Counted from the stretch's first letter, positions 1 to 7,607 are shown. The stretch is 16,472 nt of DNA from Acidilobaceae archaeon (GCA_027057815.1 JALURD010000056.1:1-16472); one strand, 5' to 3'. Made by a program: numbers and translations. Notes: generated from the sequence alone by a model not told the origin.

Positions 1-488
1 GGCTTGAGGTCGCAAGGATCGACAAGTTAGAGATACAAAGCGACAAAGTGGAAGAGATAGCCTTAACCGCGGCACGCCACGCCTTCGCTCAGCTGAGGAA
101 GCCCGTCGCGGTTGATGATACATCACTAGAGATTGAGGCATTAAACGGCTTCCCGGGCCCCTATGCAAGCTACGTATACAAGACCATAGGGCTTGGGGGT
201 ATCCTAAAGCTACTTAAGGGATCGAGGAGTAGACGTGCCTGCTTCAAAACCGCGGTTGCTCTCATAATTCCACCCTACGAGAAGGTCTTCACCGGCGTGA
301 CGTGTGGGGTCATAGCTGAGGAGCCGAGGGGATCGAGGGGCTTCGGCTACGACCCTATATTCATCCCTGAGGGGTCGGGTAGGACTTATGCTGAGATGAC
401 GCTGGAGGAGAAGAACAGGTACTCCCACAGAGCCAAAGCCTTTAGGGCAATGGCGGAGTGGCTGACGGCTACTTACGAGCTGGGGTGA
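1..488 (+). CDS. rdgB: Non-canonical purine NTP pyrophosphatase (RdgB/HAM1 family), 5' end outside window
   Basis: The enzyme hydrolyses ITP, dITP and XTP to monophosphates, cleansing the nucleotide pool of deaminated purines. The reading frame is open from base 3; the GTG at 48 is internal, because upstream codons already read like the family's conserved 'EIQSD..EEIA' segment. Visible family motifs are VDDTSLEIEALNGFPGPY (substrate/metal site), FGYDPIF and a C-terminal EKNRYSHRAKAF. About 161 residues are present against a usual length of about 185, so roughly 20-25 N-terminal residues, including the SxNxxK nucleotide-binding motif, are missing off the left edge. The TGA at 486-488 lies in a GGGGTGA that serves as ribosome binding site for the next gene, 7 bases on, so the two are probably co-transcribed. 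The family call is secure. Confidence 0.93.
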   Translation, partial: LEVARIDKLEIQSDKVEEIALTAARHAFAQLRKPVAVDDTSLEIEALNGFPGPYASYVYKTIGLGGILKLLKGSRSRRACFKTAVALIIPPYEKVFTGVTCGVIAEEPRGSRGFGYDPIFIPEGSGRTYAEMTLEEKNRYSHRAKAFRAMAEWLTATYELG

Positions 489-495
489 AACGCTG

Positions 496-1584
496 ATGGG
501 AGGTAAGCCCTGCCTCCTGGTGAAGACTCAGCTGGGCCTGGAGCGCATTGCAGCGGCTAGGATAGAGGAGGAGGCGCCCTGGCTGAAGGCCGAGGCGGCG
601 CCGAAGGGCTTCAAGGGGCTCGTACTGGTTTCAGGATGCAGGGATCCTCAGGGTGATGCGAAGCTCATAGAGGAGAGAATAGTGGAGGCCGACAGGGTGG
701 TGGTGCTCGAAGCCTGGGCTCCAGCCGAGCCCGAAGCCATAGCAAGGAAGGCCGCCGAGATAGCGGTGGGGAGGATATCGAGCAGCGAGTGCTTCGCAGT
801 GAGGACCACCAGGAGAGGGAGGCACGGCTTCACTAGTATAGACGTGAACGTAGCGGCTGGGAGAGCGGTCCAGGAAGCCACAGGGGCCTGCGTCAACCTT
901 AGCTACCCCGACAAGATAGTACTAGTTGAAATAATCGGTGGCGACGCCTTCATATCGATAGTCCCCGGCTCCTTCGAGTGGAAGAAGATGAGGCCCGGCA
1001 AGAACCCGGTTTACAGGCTCTTCAGGAGGATAGCAGTAGTCCAGATGCCATACCTAGGCCCCCTGGACGCCTGCAGAAACATGGGTGTAAGGATCGGTAG
1101 GGAAGTCCAGAACTTCGAGGTCAGAGAGTTGGTGGTTGCCCCTGCAGGCCTCGTGAGGGGTAGGGAGCTGGCAGAGTTCCTCAACGGTGTCTTCGAGGGG
1201 ATAGAGTCAAGGTACCAAGTCCAGGCGAGGAGCTACCACCGGAAAGTAGAACGGGTACCCGTCTACGTGCAGGACATACACCAGCTGGTCAGGGATAGAA
1301 GGGGGGAGCCCATAATAGTCCTCGAGCCGGAAGGAGAGCCCGTTTCCCGGGTTGGGGACAAGCTCTGGGAGATAATCAAGGGCAAGGGCAGGATTAACAT
1401 CCTCGTAGGCTCCAGGGAGGGGATCCCTCTCGGCGTATACAGGTACGCAGACCTGGTGGTCGATATAGCCCCGGGCGTCACACTGTCCACGGAATACGCG
1501 GCGGCAGCCGCCCTCATAGCCCTAGCGACTGTGCTCCACGATAAACTAGGTGAAGAGGAGGAGAGAGAGGCTGCTATAGGTTGA
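496..1584 (+). CDS. THUMP-domain protein with SPOUT-like C-terminal domain (COG1818-type), probable RNA modification
   Basis: A 362-residue protein. The N-terminal half resembles the region seen in THUMP proteins; residues about 75-160 (with CFAVRTTRRGRHGFTSIDVN and AVQEATG...VNLSYPD) match the THUMP RNA-binding fold found in tRNA-modifying enzymes. The C-terminal ~100 residues (ILVGSREGIPLGVYRYADLV, then APGVTLSTEYAAAAALIAL) resemble the trefoil-knot cofactor-binding region of SPOUT methyltransferases. The likely role is S-adenosylmethionine-dependent tRNA or rRNA methylation, with unknown site. The ATG at 496 follows GGGGTGA at 482-488, supporting the start and coupling to rdgB. The gene ends 12 bases before the stop of the convergent TnpB-like gene. 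The THUMP call is firm; the SPOUT activity is inferred from sequence resemblance. Confidence 0.8.
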   Translation: MGGKPCLLVKTQLGLERIAAARIEEEAPWLKAEAAPKGFKGLVLVSGCRDPQGDAKLIEERIVEADRVVVLEAWAPAEPEAIARKAAEIAVGRISSSECFAVRTTRRGRHGFTSIDVNVAAGRAVQEATGACVNLSYPDKIVLVEIIGGDAFISIVPGSFEWKKMRPGKNPVYRLFRRIAVVQMPYLGPLDACRNMGVRIGREVQNFEVRELVVAPAGLVRGRELAEFLNGVFEGIESRYQVQARSYHRKVERVPVYVQDIHQLVRDRRGEPIIVLEPEGEPVSRVGDKLWEIIKGKGRINILVGSREGIPLGVYRYADLVVDIAPGVTLSTEYAAAAALIALATVLHDKLGEEEEREAAIG

Positions 1585-1587
1585 CAT

Positions 1588-1618
1588 AACTTTTAATCAC
1601 CTTTGAATACTTTTAATG
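1588..1618 (+). terminator. T-rich tract after the THUMP-SPOUT gene, with repeated ACTTTTAAT
   Basis: Four bases past the stop at 1584 the + strand carries the T-rich stretch TAACTTTTAATC, then CTTTGAATACTTTTAATG. The nonamer ACTTTTAAT occurs twice (1589-1597 and 1609-1617). Archaeal RNA polymerase terminates at T-runs without needing a hairpin, so this is a plausible terminator for the rdgB-THUMP transcript. It overlaps the last codons of the convergent TnpB-like gene. It could also be simple low-complexity sequence. Confidence 0.4.
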
Positions 1619-2745
1619 CCTAAACCCCTCATGGCGACGAGTATTGCACTAGCCGTGTGCCTGTCGACCCTAAACTTCCTCTGTAGCAATACGTTATCCT
1701 TTGAACTACTTGTTCCTTTCGGGTCTACAAATCTAACCTCTATAGCGTATAGGGGTGCTTTCCTTGCAATCAATTCAATTATACGACTACGGAAGGTCAT
1801 TACCCTCCAGTTGTAGTTCTCGTGTAGCCTCCCACCATTCCTTATCCATGCCATTTTTAGTCTGCCTAGTACTTCTGGGTCTTCGAGGAATAACGTCTTG
1901 ACCCCGTGGTGGTAGGCATATCCTAGCATCTCGTGAACCTTCACGCCGATAACGCTCCAAGCCCTACGCCTTGGATACCCTCTAGCCGTGACCTCCCTGA
2001 ACCAGAATGTCTTGTAGTCTAACACCCCACCCTCCGGGTCTAGAATCGCGAGGTTAATCCTGTCAGTGTTGACGTCAACGCCTGCAACATTATCCCCTAA
2101 AGGCTCGTCATACCGTTTCACGGTATTGACGTAGAAGCTCCAGGGAACGGATACGTGTACTTCGCCTCCAATCCACAGCACTCCCTTTCTTACACCATAA
2201 TCGGTTATCACCACTCGTGGCATGTATTTCTCCCTCTCCTCTATGATGGCGTCTAGAACCCGCTTCTGCCCCCTATTCGGCTTGGCGTGGAGTAGGACTC
2301 TGTCCTTGCCCCCGTCCCAGTGGTATGTTGTGACGCTCACCGTGTAGTCCTCGTGCACCCGTATCACGTTGCCTGGCCACTCCCTCTCGTAGTGCTGGAA
2401 TAGGAGCCAGTCTCCCAGTTCCACATCCCTAACGTCTACTCTAAGCTCCCTGGCTGACTCCCATATGCCGTAGACCAGGTAGACTACGCCGTAGCTGTAC
2501 CGCTTATTCGGGATGACCTCATACGCCAGGGGCTTGAAGAGCTTCAACCAGGCAACCTTAGAGGGAATCAGGCTATCAGTATACTGCTCTACCATGCCCA
2601 ACACTCTATGAGTAGCTATCCTGAACCTCCAAGCGGTGGATAATAGTTTAGACGCCACCTCGCCGCTGGCGTTGAATGCGAGCTTCACAGTGTAGTAGGG
2701 CTCCCTATGCAAGGCTATAGCCCCGAAAGAAATATTAGGTTGCAA
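1597..2745 (-). CDS. TnpB/OrfB-like RuvC-fold protein lacking the zinc ribbon
   Basis: A 382-residue protein related to IS605-type OrfB/TnpB. Three RuvC motifs are visible: AGVDVNTDRINLAIL (Asp224), a hydrophobic strand ending in LFLEDPEVLG (Glu288), and KFRVDRHTASAILVAMRGL (Asp361), so the acidic catalytic triad looks intact. Between motifs II and III, where TnpB carries a CxxC...CxxC zinc ribbon, there is VDPKGTSSSKD with no cysteines; I find no cysteine anywhere in the protein. No TnpA gene is nearby. It could be an RNA-guided nuclease relative, a decayed passenger or a domesticated protein; the uninterrupted frame argues against recent decay. The start is uncertain. The TTG at 2745 has no spaced Shine-Dalgarno site, whereas the TTG at 2712 follows CGGGG by 9 bases and fits the AT box at 2748-2757 better. 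Confidence 0.75.
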   Translation of the reverse strand: MQPNISFGAIALHREPYYTVKLAFNASGEVASKLLSTAWRFRIATHRVLGMVEQYTDSLIPSKVAWLKLFKPLAYEVIPNKRYSYGVVYLVYGIWESARELRVDVRDVELGDWLLFQHYEREWPGNVIRVHEDYTVSVTTYHWDGGKDRVLLHAKPNRGQKRVLDAIIEEREKYMPRVVITDYGVRKGVLWIGGEVHVSVPWSFYVNTVKRYDEPLGDNVAGVDVNTDRINLAILDPEGGVLDYKTFWFREVTARGYPRRRAWSVIGVKVHEMLGYAYHHGVKTLFLEDPEVLGRLKMAWIRNGGRLHENYNWRVMTFRSRIIELIARKAPLYAIEVRFVDPKGTSSSKDNVLLQRKFRVDRHTASAILVAMRGLGIKSIQR

Positions 2746-2747
2746 TC

Positions 2748-2757
2748 CCTATAAACG
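2748..2757. promoter_or_regulatory. TATA box (CCTATAAACG), possibly serving both directions
   Basis: An isolated TATAAA in GC-rich surroundings. On the + strand it predicts transcription starting near 2778, at the edge of the GC-rich foldable element and 155 bases before the GlmU-like start. Read on the - strand (GTTTATAGG) it predicts a start near 2727, which would suit the TTG at 2712 of the TnpB-like gene. The assignment rests on the normal archaeal TATA-to-start distance of about 25 bases. Confidence 0.45.
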
Positions 2758-2765
2758 TAGTAGTT

Positions 2766-2892
2766 ACCGCGGGGTTCCGAGAGCCGCGGCCCGGACCGCG
2801 GTGAGGGGCCCCGCGCGGAAGCGTGATGAACCGCCCGCCGAGGCATCAAGAATCATCAGAACTCACGAGAAGTCTCGGTGGGCGGCGAACGC
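2766..2892 (+). other. GC-rich foldable element, candidate structured RNA or long structured 5' leader
   Basis: About 127 bases with very high GC and strong pairing potential. 2831-2842 pairs with 2874-2885 over 12 bp (one G-U). The outer GCG 2821-2823 pairs with CGC 2890-2892 across an asymmetric internal loop, TGATGAA versus CGAA, whose GA dinucleotides resemble a kink-turn. Upstream, TTCCG 2775-2779 pairs with CGGAA 2816-2820, and inside it GCCGCGG 2783-2789 pairs with CCGCGGT 2796-2802. In hyperthermophiles such GC islands are commonly stable RNAs. I could not match it to tRNA, SRP RNA, RNase P RNA, a C/D sRNA (no CTGA D box) or a clear H/ACA RNA. The frame is open from 2801, but the translation is Arg/Pro-rich and unlike the enzyme that follows. 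The strand is assumed from the upstream TATA box. Confidence 0.4.
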
Positions 2893-2932
2893 TTGGCGGA
2901 TAAATCCTCTACCTAAAAACAGTACTCCATGG

Positions 2933-4189
2933 ATGGGAGCTTTGAAGATAGTACTCCTAGCCGCGGGCCAGGGCGAGAGGCTGAGGCCTATAACTGAGAC
3001 GAGGCCTAAACCCCTGCTCCCCGTAGTCGATGAGCCCGTGGGTTGCAGGCAGCTCAGGATGGCCCTCGAGGCCACGGGGGCTAGAGAGGTTGTTGTGGTA
3101 TACTCGTACCTAGGGGACCAAGTCAAGAAGGTGCTCAGTGGGTGCGCAGGTGGAGGCGTAGAGCTGCACTTCGTGAGCCAGGGGGATCCCCTCGGCACAG
3201 GTCACGCCGTCCTGAAGGCTGTCGAGGCCACGGGGCTAGATGACGTCTTAGTAGTATATTCGGACGTATACCTAGCTAGTAGCGCTGTTGAAGCGGTCAG
3301 GTCGATGAAGCCTCCTTCGATCCTTGTAGGCGTTACGAGAACCCCGTGGGAGTATGGAGTGGTCAAGGTAGAGGATGGCCTAGTTGTGGGGCTTGAGGAG
3401 AAGCCTCCTAGGGAGCGGGCCCCAGAGAAGGCGCACGTATTCATAGGGGTTGCGATGCTCAGAGCAGAGGACGTTGAAGGTCTTAGATCGATTAAGCCGT
3501 CGCCGAGGGGCGAGTATGAACTGACGGATCTCCTGGCAAGCCTTGCATCAAGAGGCGAGCTCGCGGCTGTAGAGCTCCCTGAGCCGGAGGCGTGGAGGGA
3601 CATTGGTAGGCCATGGGATCTCCTCATAGCTAACCGTATGGAGCTGGATAAGCTTGAGCCTAGGGTTAGGGGCGAAGTCCACCCCACAGCAGTAATAGAG
3701 GGACCCGTGGTCGTCGAGGAAGGAGCGACGATAGGGCCTCACACGGTGGTGGAGGGGCCAGCTTACATAGGACCGGGCGCCCTGGTCGGCCCTAACGCCC
3801 ACATAAGACCCTACACGGTCATACACGGAAAGGCTAAGGTTGGCTTTGCGAGCGAGGTCAAAGCATCTATTCTATTAGAGGATGCCAGGGCGCCGCACCT
3901 CAACTACGTCGGAGACAGTATTGTGGGCGAGCACGTGAATCTGGGAGCTGGGACTATAACGGCTAACGTCCGGTTTGACAGGAAGAGCGTGAAGATGACG
4001 GTGAAGGGGATCAGAGTAGACACTGGCTTAAGGAAGCTAGGCGCGGTGATCGGCGGCTATGCTCAGACGGGTATAAACGTATCCATAATGCCCGGCGTGA
4101 AGATTGGCTCATACGCCCTCGTCTACCCGGGATGCGTGGTTGACAGGGACGTGCCTAGAGGTGGGGTATTCAAGTGCGGCGGCCGCTAG
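2933..4189 (+). CDS. GlmU-like bifunctional sugar-1-phosphate nucleotidylyltransferase / acetyltransferase
   Basis: A 418-residue two-domain enzyme. Residues 1 to about 235 are a nucleotidyltransferase fold with the signature LAAGQGERLRPITETRPKPL (activating Lys26) and YSDVY carrying the metal-binding Asp. The rest is a left-handed beta-helix of hexapeptide repeats containing HLNYVGDSIVGEHVNLGAG. There His322, Tyr325 and Asn336 align with the acetyltransferase residues of bacterial GlmU, so both activities look intact, as known for the Sulfolobus tokodaii enzyme ST0452. Likely reactions are acetylation of an amino-sugar phosphate and UDP- or dTDP-sugar synthesis for glycans; substrate choice cannot be read here. 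The ATG at 2933 is preferred (the TTG at 2942 is also possible). A longer frame from 2801 would translate the foldable element. The last 16 bases overlap the next gene. Confidence 0.88.
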   Translation: MGALKIVLLAAGQGERLRPITETRPKPLLPVVDEPVGCRQLRMALEATGAREVVVVYSYLGDQVKKVLSGCAGGGVELHFVSQGDPLGTGHAVLKAVEATGLDDVLVVYSDVYLASSAVEAVRSMKPPSILVGVTRTPWEYGVVKVEDGLVVGLEEKPPRERAPEKAHVFIGVAMLRAEDVEGLRSIKPSPRGEYELTDLLASLASRGELAAVELPEPEAWRDIGRPWDLLIANRMELDKLEPRVRGEVHPTAVIEGPVVVEEGATIGPHTVVEGPAYIGPGALVGPNAHIRPYTVIHGKAKVGFASEVKASILLEDARAPHLNYVGDSIVGEHVNLGAGTITANVRFDRKSVKMTVKGIRVDTGLRKLGAVIGGYAQTGINVSIMPGVKIGSYALVYPGCVVDRDVPRGGVFKCGGR

Positions 4190-5685
4190 CGGGTATAGCG
4201 TACCCGGCCCCCTACAGGGTAGCGCTTTCCAGCATAGCGTACCACCTCCTCAGAGGACTCCTCGGGGAGGAGAGGATCCCCTATACCGAGGTTTTCCTTG
4301 AAGATGGGAACCCGTGGAGCCCAGGAGTCTATAGGCAGCCTCTTGCCCTCTTCGTCAGCCTCCCCTACGAGTTGATGTATCCCGACATGGTTAAACTCCT
4401 CGACTCACTCGGGATCCCCGCGGGGGCAGGCGATAGGAGCGAGGATGACCCGATAATTATAGCTGGAGGACCTGCGGTCACAGCTAACCCCCTCCCTGTT
4501 TCGGGCTTAGTAGACGCCGTGCTCGTCGGAGAGGTGGAACCCGTATTCCACGACATAATAGACGCGCTTGGTTACCCTTCCAGGAAGTCTAGGCTTGAGG
4601 CTCTGGCCCAGGTAGAGGGAGTGTACGTTCCGAGACTAGACAACGAGCCCGTGACGCGGGTCTACGTGCGCGACCTGGACTCGGCGTGGTATCCTGTCAG
4701 GCAGGAGATCCCCGAGAACGTGGAGCCCGTGTGGGGTAGGAGCTTCATGCTCGAGACGACGAGGGGATGTGCCAGGTCGTGTAGATTCTGCATGGAGGGC
4801 TTCATTTTCAGGCCAAAGAGGGATAGGAGTCTCAAGAAGATAATAGAGTTGATGGAGGAGGGTGTAAGAGTAAACAGGGTGGGCAAGGTCTCATTCTACA
4901 GTCTAGCATTCTTCGACAACCCTGCAGCAGAGGATGCCCTAGAGCACGCTGTGGAGGCTATGGGGCTCGAAGTCTCCGTTCCCAGCCTTAGGCTTGAGAC
5001 CCTCAATGAGAGAAGGGCTCGGTTGATAGCGGCTGGGGGGCAGAGGACCATCACTATAGCTCCGGAAACTGGCAGCTGTAGGATAGCGAGGGCCATAAAC
5101 AAGTACGCTGGAAACGAGAGGGTCCTGGAGGTTGTTGCAGTAGCCATAGAGGCTGGCTTGAAGAGTGTAAAGATGTACCTGATAACCGGGTTCCCTGGCG
5201 AGACGGCTGAAGACTTAGAGGACACAGTCAACCTGGTTATTGAGGCCCAGAAGGCGGCCGTGGCGAGGGGTGGAAGGGTCAAGGTCTCCCTAAACCCCTT
5301 CGTTCCGAAGCCCGTGACGCCCCTACAATGGGCCCCCATGGCCCCGGTTAGGGAGTTGCGGGAGAGGGTGCGCGTGGTGAAGAAGATACTCGCCAGGTAC
5401 GGAGTTGAGGTGGACTCATACGATCCGAGGTACGCTGTGGTCCAGACGGTGCTAGCCCGTGGCGGCCCCGAGCTGTCTGACGCCATAGTGGAGTGGGCGA
5501 GGAGAGGCGGCGGCCTCGGCGGCTTCCGGGCAGCCCTGAAGGCCAGAGGGATTGACGTTGTGTCCTACCTGCGCGAGATGGATCCCCAGGAGGATCCCCC
5601 CTGGCACAGGGTAATCAAGCACCCCTATGCGAGAGTCGAGATGCTCAGGATGGAGTACAAGGCCTACCTGGAGGCTGGATGCTAG
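4174..5685 (+). CDS. Radical SAM protein with N-terminal cobalamin-binding-like domain
   Basis: A 503-residue protein of COG1032 type. Residues 1 to about 180 have the layout of a B12-binding-like domain (AYPAPYRVALSSIAYHLL at 9-26; IIIAGGPAVTANP and VDAVLVGEVEP around 95-123), without an obvious DxHxxG cobalamin ligand. The radical SAM core follows, with the 4Fe-4S motif C199-x3-C203-x2-C206, then ITIAPETGS and LITGFPGET typical of the core strands. Substrate unknown; related proteins are methylthiotransferases and methyltransferases. The GTG at 4174 overlaps the end of the upstream gene by 16 bases, implying translational coupling; the conserved N-terminus begins almost at once, supporting this start. 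It ends one base before the stop of convergent rnp3. Confidence 0.82.
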   Translation: MRRPLAGIAYPAPYRVALSSIAYHLLRGLLGEERIPYTEVFLEDGNPWSPGVYRQPLALFVSLPYELMYPDMVKLLDSLGIPAGAGDRSEDDPIIIAGGPAVTANPLPVSGLVDAVLVGEVEPVFHDIIDALGYPSRKSRLEALAQVEGVYVPRLDNEPVTRVYVRDLDSAWYPVRQEIPENVEPVWGRSFMLETTRGCARSCRFCMEGFIFRPKRDRSLKKIIELMEEGVRVNRVGKVSFYSLAFFDNPAAEDALEHAVEAMGLEVSVPSLRLETLNERRARLIAAGGQRTITIAPETGSCRIARAINKYAGNERVLEVVAVAIEAGLKSVKMYLITGFPGETAEDLEDTVNLVIEAQKAAVARGGRVKVSLNPFVPKPVTPLQWAPMAPVRELRERVRVVKKILARYGVEVDSYDPRYAVVQTVLARGGPELSDAIVEWARRGGGLGGFRAALKARGIDVVSYLREMDPQEDPPWHRVIKHPYARVEMLRMEYKAYLEAGC

Positions 5686-5686
5686 A

Positions 5687-6340
5687 TTATGGTCTCCCGT
5701 ACCTTCTAGCCACTGCCCTGTATGGGTTGTTGTAGACCATGGAGAGGGCTGCCTGCTCTGGGATTCCGGCTGCCACCGCGATCCCGACCATGCTTCTAGG
5801 GCTCCAGAGCTCCTCGGGAGCCGAGGCATCGCTTACTAGTATTAAGTTGACGCCATTACCGAAGCCTCTGCGTATCGTTAAGTGGACTCGGCGCCATGAC
5901 CCCTCTCTAATCTCGCCCTCGGCTAGGGGTCTCAGGCTAACCTCGACAAATCCCCAGCCTCTCTCGCGGAAGAGGCGGGCTTGGCTCTTGTCGGTCGCGT
6001 GGACCTCCATGCCAGGGCCCGGCCTGATGACGTCGACCCTCTTATTGACCGCAGCGTAGCGTAGCACCTCTAGGCTCCTAGCCTCGACAACGACTATGGC
6101 GTTGCGGGGCGCTGAATCTATGCCCTTCCTGGCCTCTCTCCTCGTAGAGGCGGCGACTGTGTACCTGAAGAAGACTTTAACGCCCAACTTGGATGCTTCA
6201 TCCTTCACTCTATTCATGTCACCGTCAAACACAGTATGCTCTATGGCTACACCCTTAATCCCCATACGTGCAGCTAGCTTAATGATCGAAATTGCTTCGT
6301 CTGGGTTACGTGGTTTCACTGACAGATCGTAGAACTCCAA
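5687..6340 (-). CDS. rnp3: RNase P protein component 3 (Rpp30 family)
   Basis: A 217-residue TIM-barrel protein of the PHP-like Rpp30 family. With Pop5 it forms the heterotetramer that activates the catalytic RNA of archaeal RNase P in tRNA 5'-end maturation. Recognisable features are the N-terminal FYDLSVKPRN, GIKGVAIEH, VDVIRPGPG, a mid-protein strand FVEVSLRPL and the C-terminal GIPEQAALSMVYNNPYRAVARRYG. The TTG at 6338-6340 fits the usual N-terminus and has AAGGGGCGG about 10 bases upstream. The gene follows the COG1325 gene by 14 bases in the eL15-COG1325-rnp3 operon, an arrangement shared by many archaea. It is convergent with the radical SAM gene with one base between the stops. Confidence 0.93.
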   Translation of the reverse strand: MEFYDLSVKPRNPDEAISIIKLAARMGIKGVAIEHTVFDGDMNRVKDEASKLGVKVFFRYTVAASTRREARKGIDSAPRNAIVVVEARSLEVLRYAAVNKRVDVIRPGPGMEVHATDKSQARLFRERGWGFVEVSLRPLAEGEIREGSWRRVHLTIRRGFGNGVNLILVSDASAPEELWSPRSMVGIAVAAGIPEQAALSMVYNNPYRAVARRYGRP

Positions 6341-6354
6341 CTGGAGGCCGCCCC

Positions 6355-6804
6355 TTAGCTTTTGAGCATCTCCTCGAAGTCCTTGACGGCTTTAGCTCTC
6401 TTGCCGGTATAGTGTATGGATACTCTTATCACGTCGTCGGACTCGTAAACGTAAATGTTGCCCTGATATGCCTCCTGCTTGCTAAGCCTTAGGTAGAATG
6501 TGCCATTCTTGTCTACCCTATCGTCGATACTAGTAGCTAGCAGACCCCTATCGGCCGGAGTCAGCTTCGAGAATATGTAGTCGACAACCTTCTCAGCATT
6601 GGGGCCCTCGACCCTCAGTGTTAGCTTGATTATTGGGTTGCCGTAATGGCCCTGGAGGACCTCCTCTTCAATCTTAACCTCCTGCCTTAGCTCTTCGGGC
6701 ACGATCTCCAGTAGCGCCTTTAGGACCTTCTCCTTATCCTCCGTGGCGTGCACGAAGACCCTGGCTTCTACAGCTCTAATGGGCAAGGCTCCGCACTCCC
6801 GCAT
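6355..6804 (-). CDS. COG1325-type RNA-binding protein, predicted exosome-associated
   Basis: A 149-residue archaeal protein with the family hallmarks ARVFVHATEDKEKVLKALL near the N-terminus, EEEVLQGHYGNPIIKLTLRV, and a C-terminal strand-helix rich in DDVIRVSIHY. The family has been proposed to associate with the archaeal exosome on the basis of gene neighbourhood; biochemistry is limited. It lies between eL15 and rnp3 on the same strand. The start is ambiguous. ATG 6804 has no well-spaced Shine-Dalgarno site. TTG 6786 (giving MPIRAVEARVF) has GGGAGTG 7 bases upstream and may be the true start. Confidence 0.85.
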   Translation of the reverse strand: MRECGALPIRAVEARVFVHATEDKEKVLKALLEIVPEELRQEVKIEEEVLQGHYGNPIIKLTLRVEGPNAEKVVDYIFSKLTPADRGLLATSIDDRVDKNGTFYLRLSKQEAYQGNIYVYESDDVIRVSIHYTGKRAKAVKDFEEMLKS

Positions 6805-6812
6805 CTATTGAT

Positions 6813-6842
6813 AGGCCACCCTGCTAGGGATACTGGTGGCCT
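6813..6842. other. Inverted repeat between the eL15 and COG1325 genes
   Basis: AGGCCACC (6813-6820) and GGTGGCCT (6835-6842) form an 8-bp perfect stem with a 14-base loop in the roughly 80-base gap between eL15 and COG1325. On the - strand it would sit just upstream of the COG1325 start, where it might protect or process mRNA or attenuate transcription. No T-run follows it on that strand, so a simple terminator is unlikely. The repeat is seen directly; its function is not known. Confidence 0.4.
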
Positions 6843-6884
6843 GATAGAGGTTAATGTGTAGGAGGAGGGGTGTGAGAGCGGATG

Positions 6885-7562
6885 CTACTGCAGGTCGCCC
6901 TTGTGGTACTTCTCTCTTATCTCGTCTGGTGCTATGAGCCTAGCACCCCTGCTGGCTTCGTGGCGCTTCTTCAGCTTCCTCTCCTTGGCCTTCTTCTTCC
7001 ACTTGTACTTGTGCGTGCCGCGCAGGCCTCTTGTTGCTCTGAGACCCCTAGCCCTCCTAGCGGCTGGTGTTAGGCCCCTGCATGGCCTGCACTTGTGCTT
7101 GCCTGATGTGACCCACTTGAGCTCAGGGTCATTCTTTATGGCGGGGTGATGCGGGTCAACCATTATTACCTCATACCACTTGTAGAGGCCGTCCTCGCCA
7201 ACGTAGTAGCTTGCTAACACCACCATGTTAGGGTACTTCCTTTGAGCCCTTTCCTCAGCCATGACTTGCAGGCCCTTGGCTGGCGCGAAGCCATAGATAC
7301 CCATTCTCTTTGGCCTCCTACCCTTGTTGGGCCTAGGCTTCCTCCTGCCACCCTTCCTTACCCTAACCCTGACTACTATCACGCCCTGCTTGGCCTTGTA
7401 GCCCAGAGCCCTAGCCCTATCCAGCCTGGTCGGCCTCTCAACCCTGACTATCGCCGGCTGCCTCCTCCACTCCATCAGTCTCTGCTTCATTAGCTCCCCG
7501 TGCTCACCGTCGTATGGCCTCTTCCACTGCATCCGCAGGTAGTGGTAGAGTCCCAAGGCCAC
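6885..7562 (-). CDS. rpl15e: Large-subunit ribosomal protein eL15 (L15e)
   Basis: A strongly basic protein of the large ribosomal subunit that binds 23S rRNA. Family segments are YHYLRMQWKRP at the N-terminus, ERPTRLDRARALGYKAKQG, RRPKRMGIYGFAPAKGLQ, NMVVLASYYVGEDG..KWYEVIMVDPHHPAI and RGLTPAARRARGLR. From the GTG at 7562 it is 225 residues, longer than the roughly 195 common elsewhere because of a Lys/Arg-rich C-terminal tail. This start gives MALGLYHYLR, the usual archaeal beginning, with GAGAGGGTG 8 bases upstream. The longer frame starting at 7631 would read through the promoter. It is first gene of an operon with the COG1325 gene and rnp3. Confidence 0.94.
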   Translation of the reverse strand: MALGLYHYLRMQWKRPYDGEHGELMKQRLMEWRRQPAIVRVERPTRLDRARALGYKAKQGVIVVRVRVRKGGRRKPRPNKGRRPKRMGIYGFAPAKGLQVMAEERAQRKYPNMVVLASYYVGEDGLYKWYEVIMVDPHHPAIKNDPELKWVTSGKHKCRPCRGLTPAARRARGLRATRGLRGTHKYKWKKKAKERKLKKRHEASRGARLIAPDEIREKYHKGDLQ

Positions 7563-7607
7563 TGCTCCGGCACCCTCTCCGACGCAGGCTGGAGTGGAGT
7601 CCCTGCG

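Noticed and set aside
2746..2892. Guide RNA (omega RNA) of the TnpB-like gene
   Set aside because: Known TnpB guide RNAs overlap the 3' end of the gene, whereas this element lies at its 5' side; kept only as a remote possibility within the element's finding.
2766..2900. tRNA, RNase P RNA or SRP RNA as identity of the GC-rich element
   Set aside because: No T-arm GGTTCRA motif, no D-arm or acceptor pairing, and none of the conserved RNase P or SRP core sequences are visible on either strand.
2801..2932. N-terminal extension of the GlmU-like enzyme
   Set aside because: The extension translates to Arg/Pro-rich sequence with no family match over strongly paired GC-rich DNA; the conserved nucleotidyltransferase motif begins right after the ATG at 2933.
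4896..5486. Antisense reading frame of 196 codons opposite the radical SAM gene
   Set aside because: Shadow frame with no recognisable domain and no promoter or Shine-Dalgarno signal.
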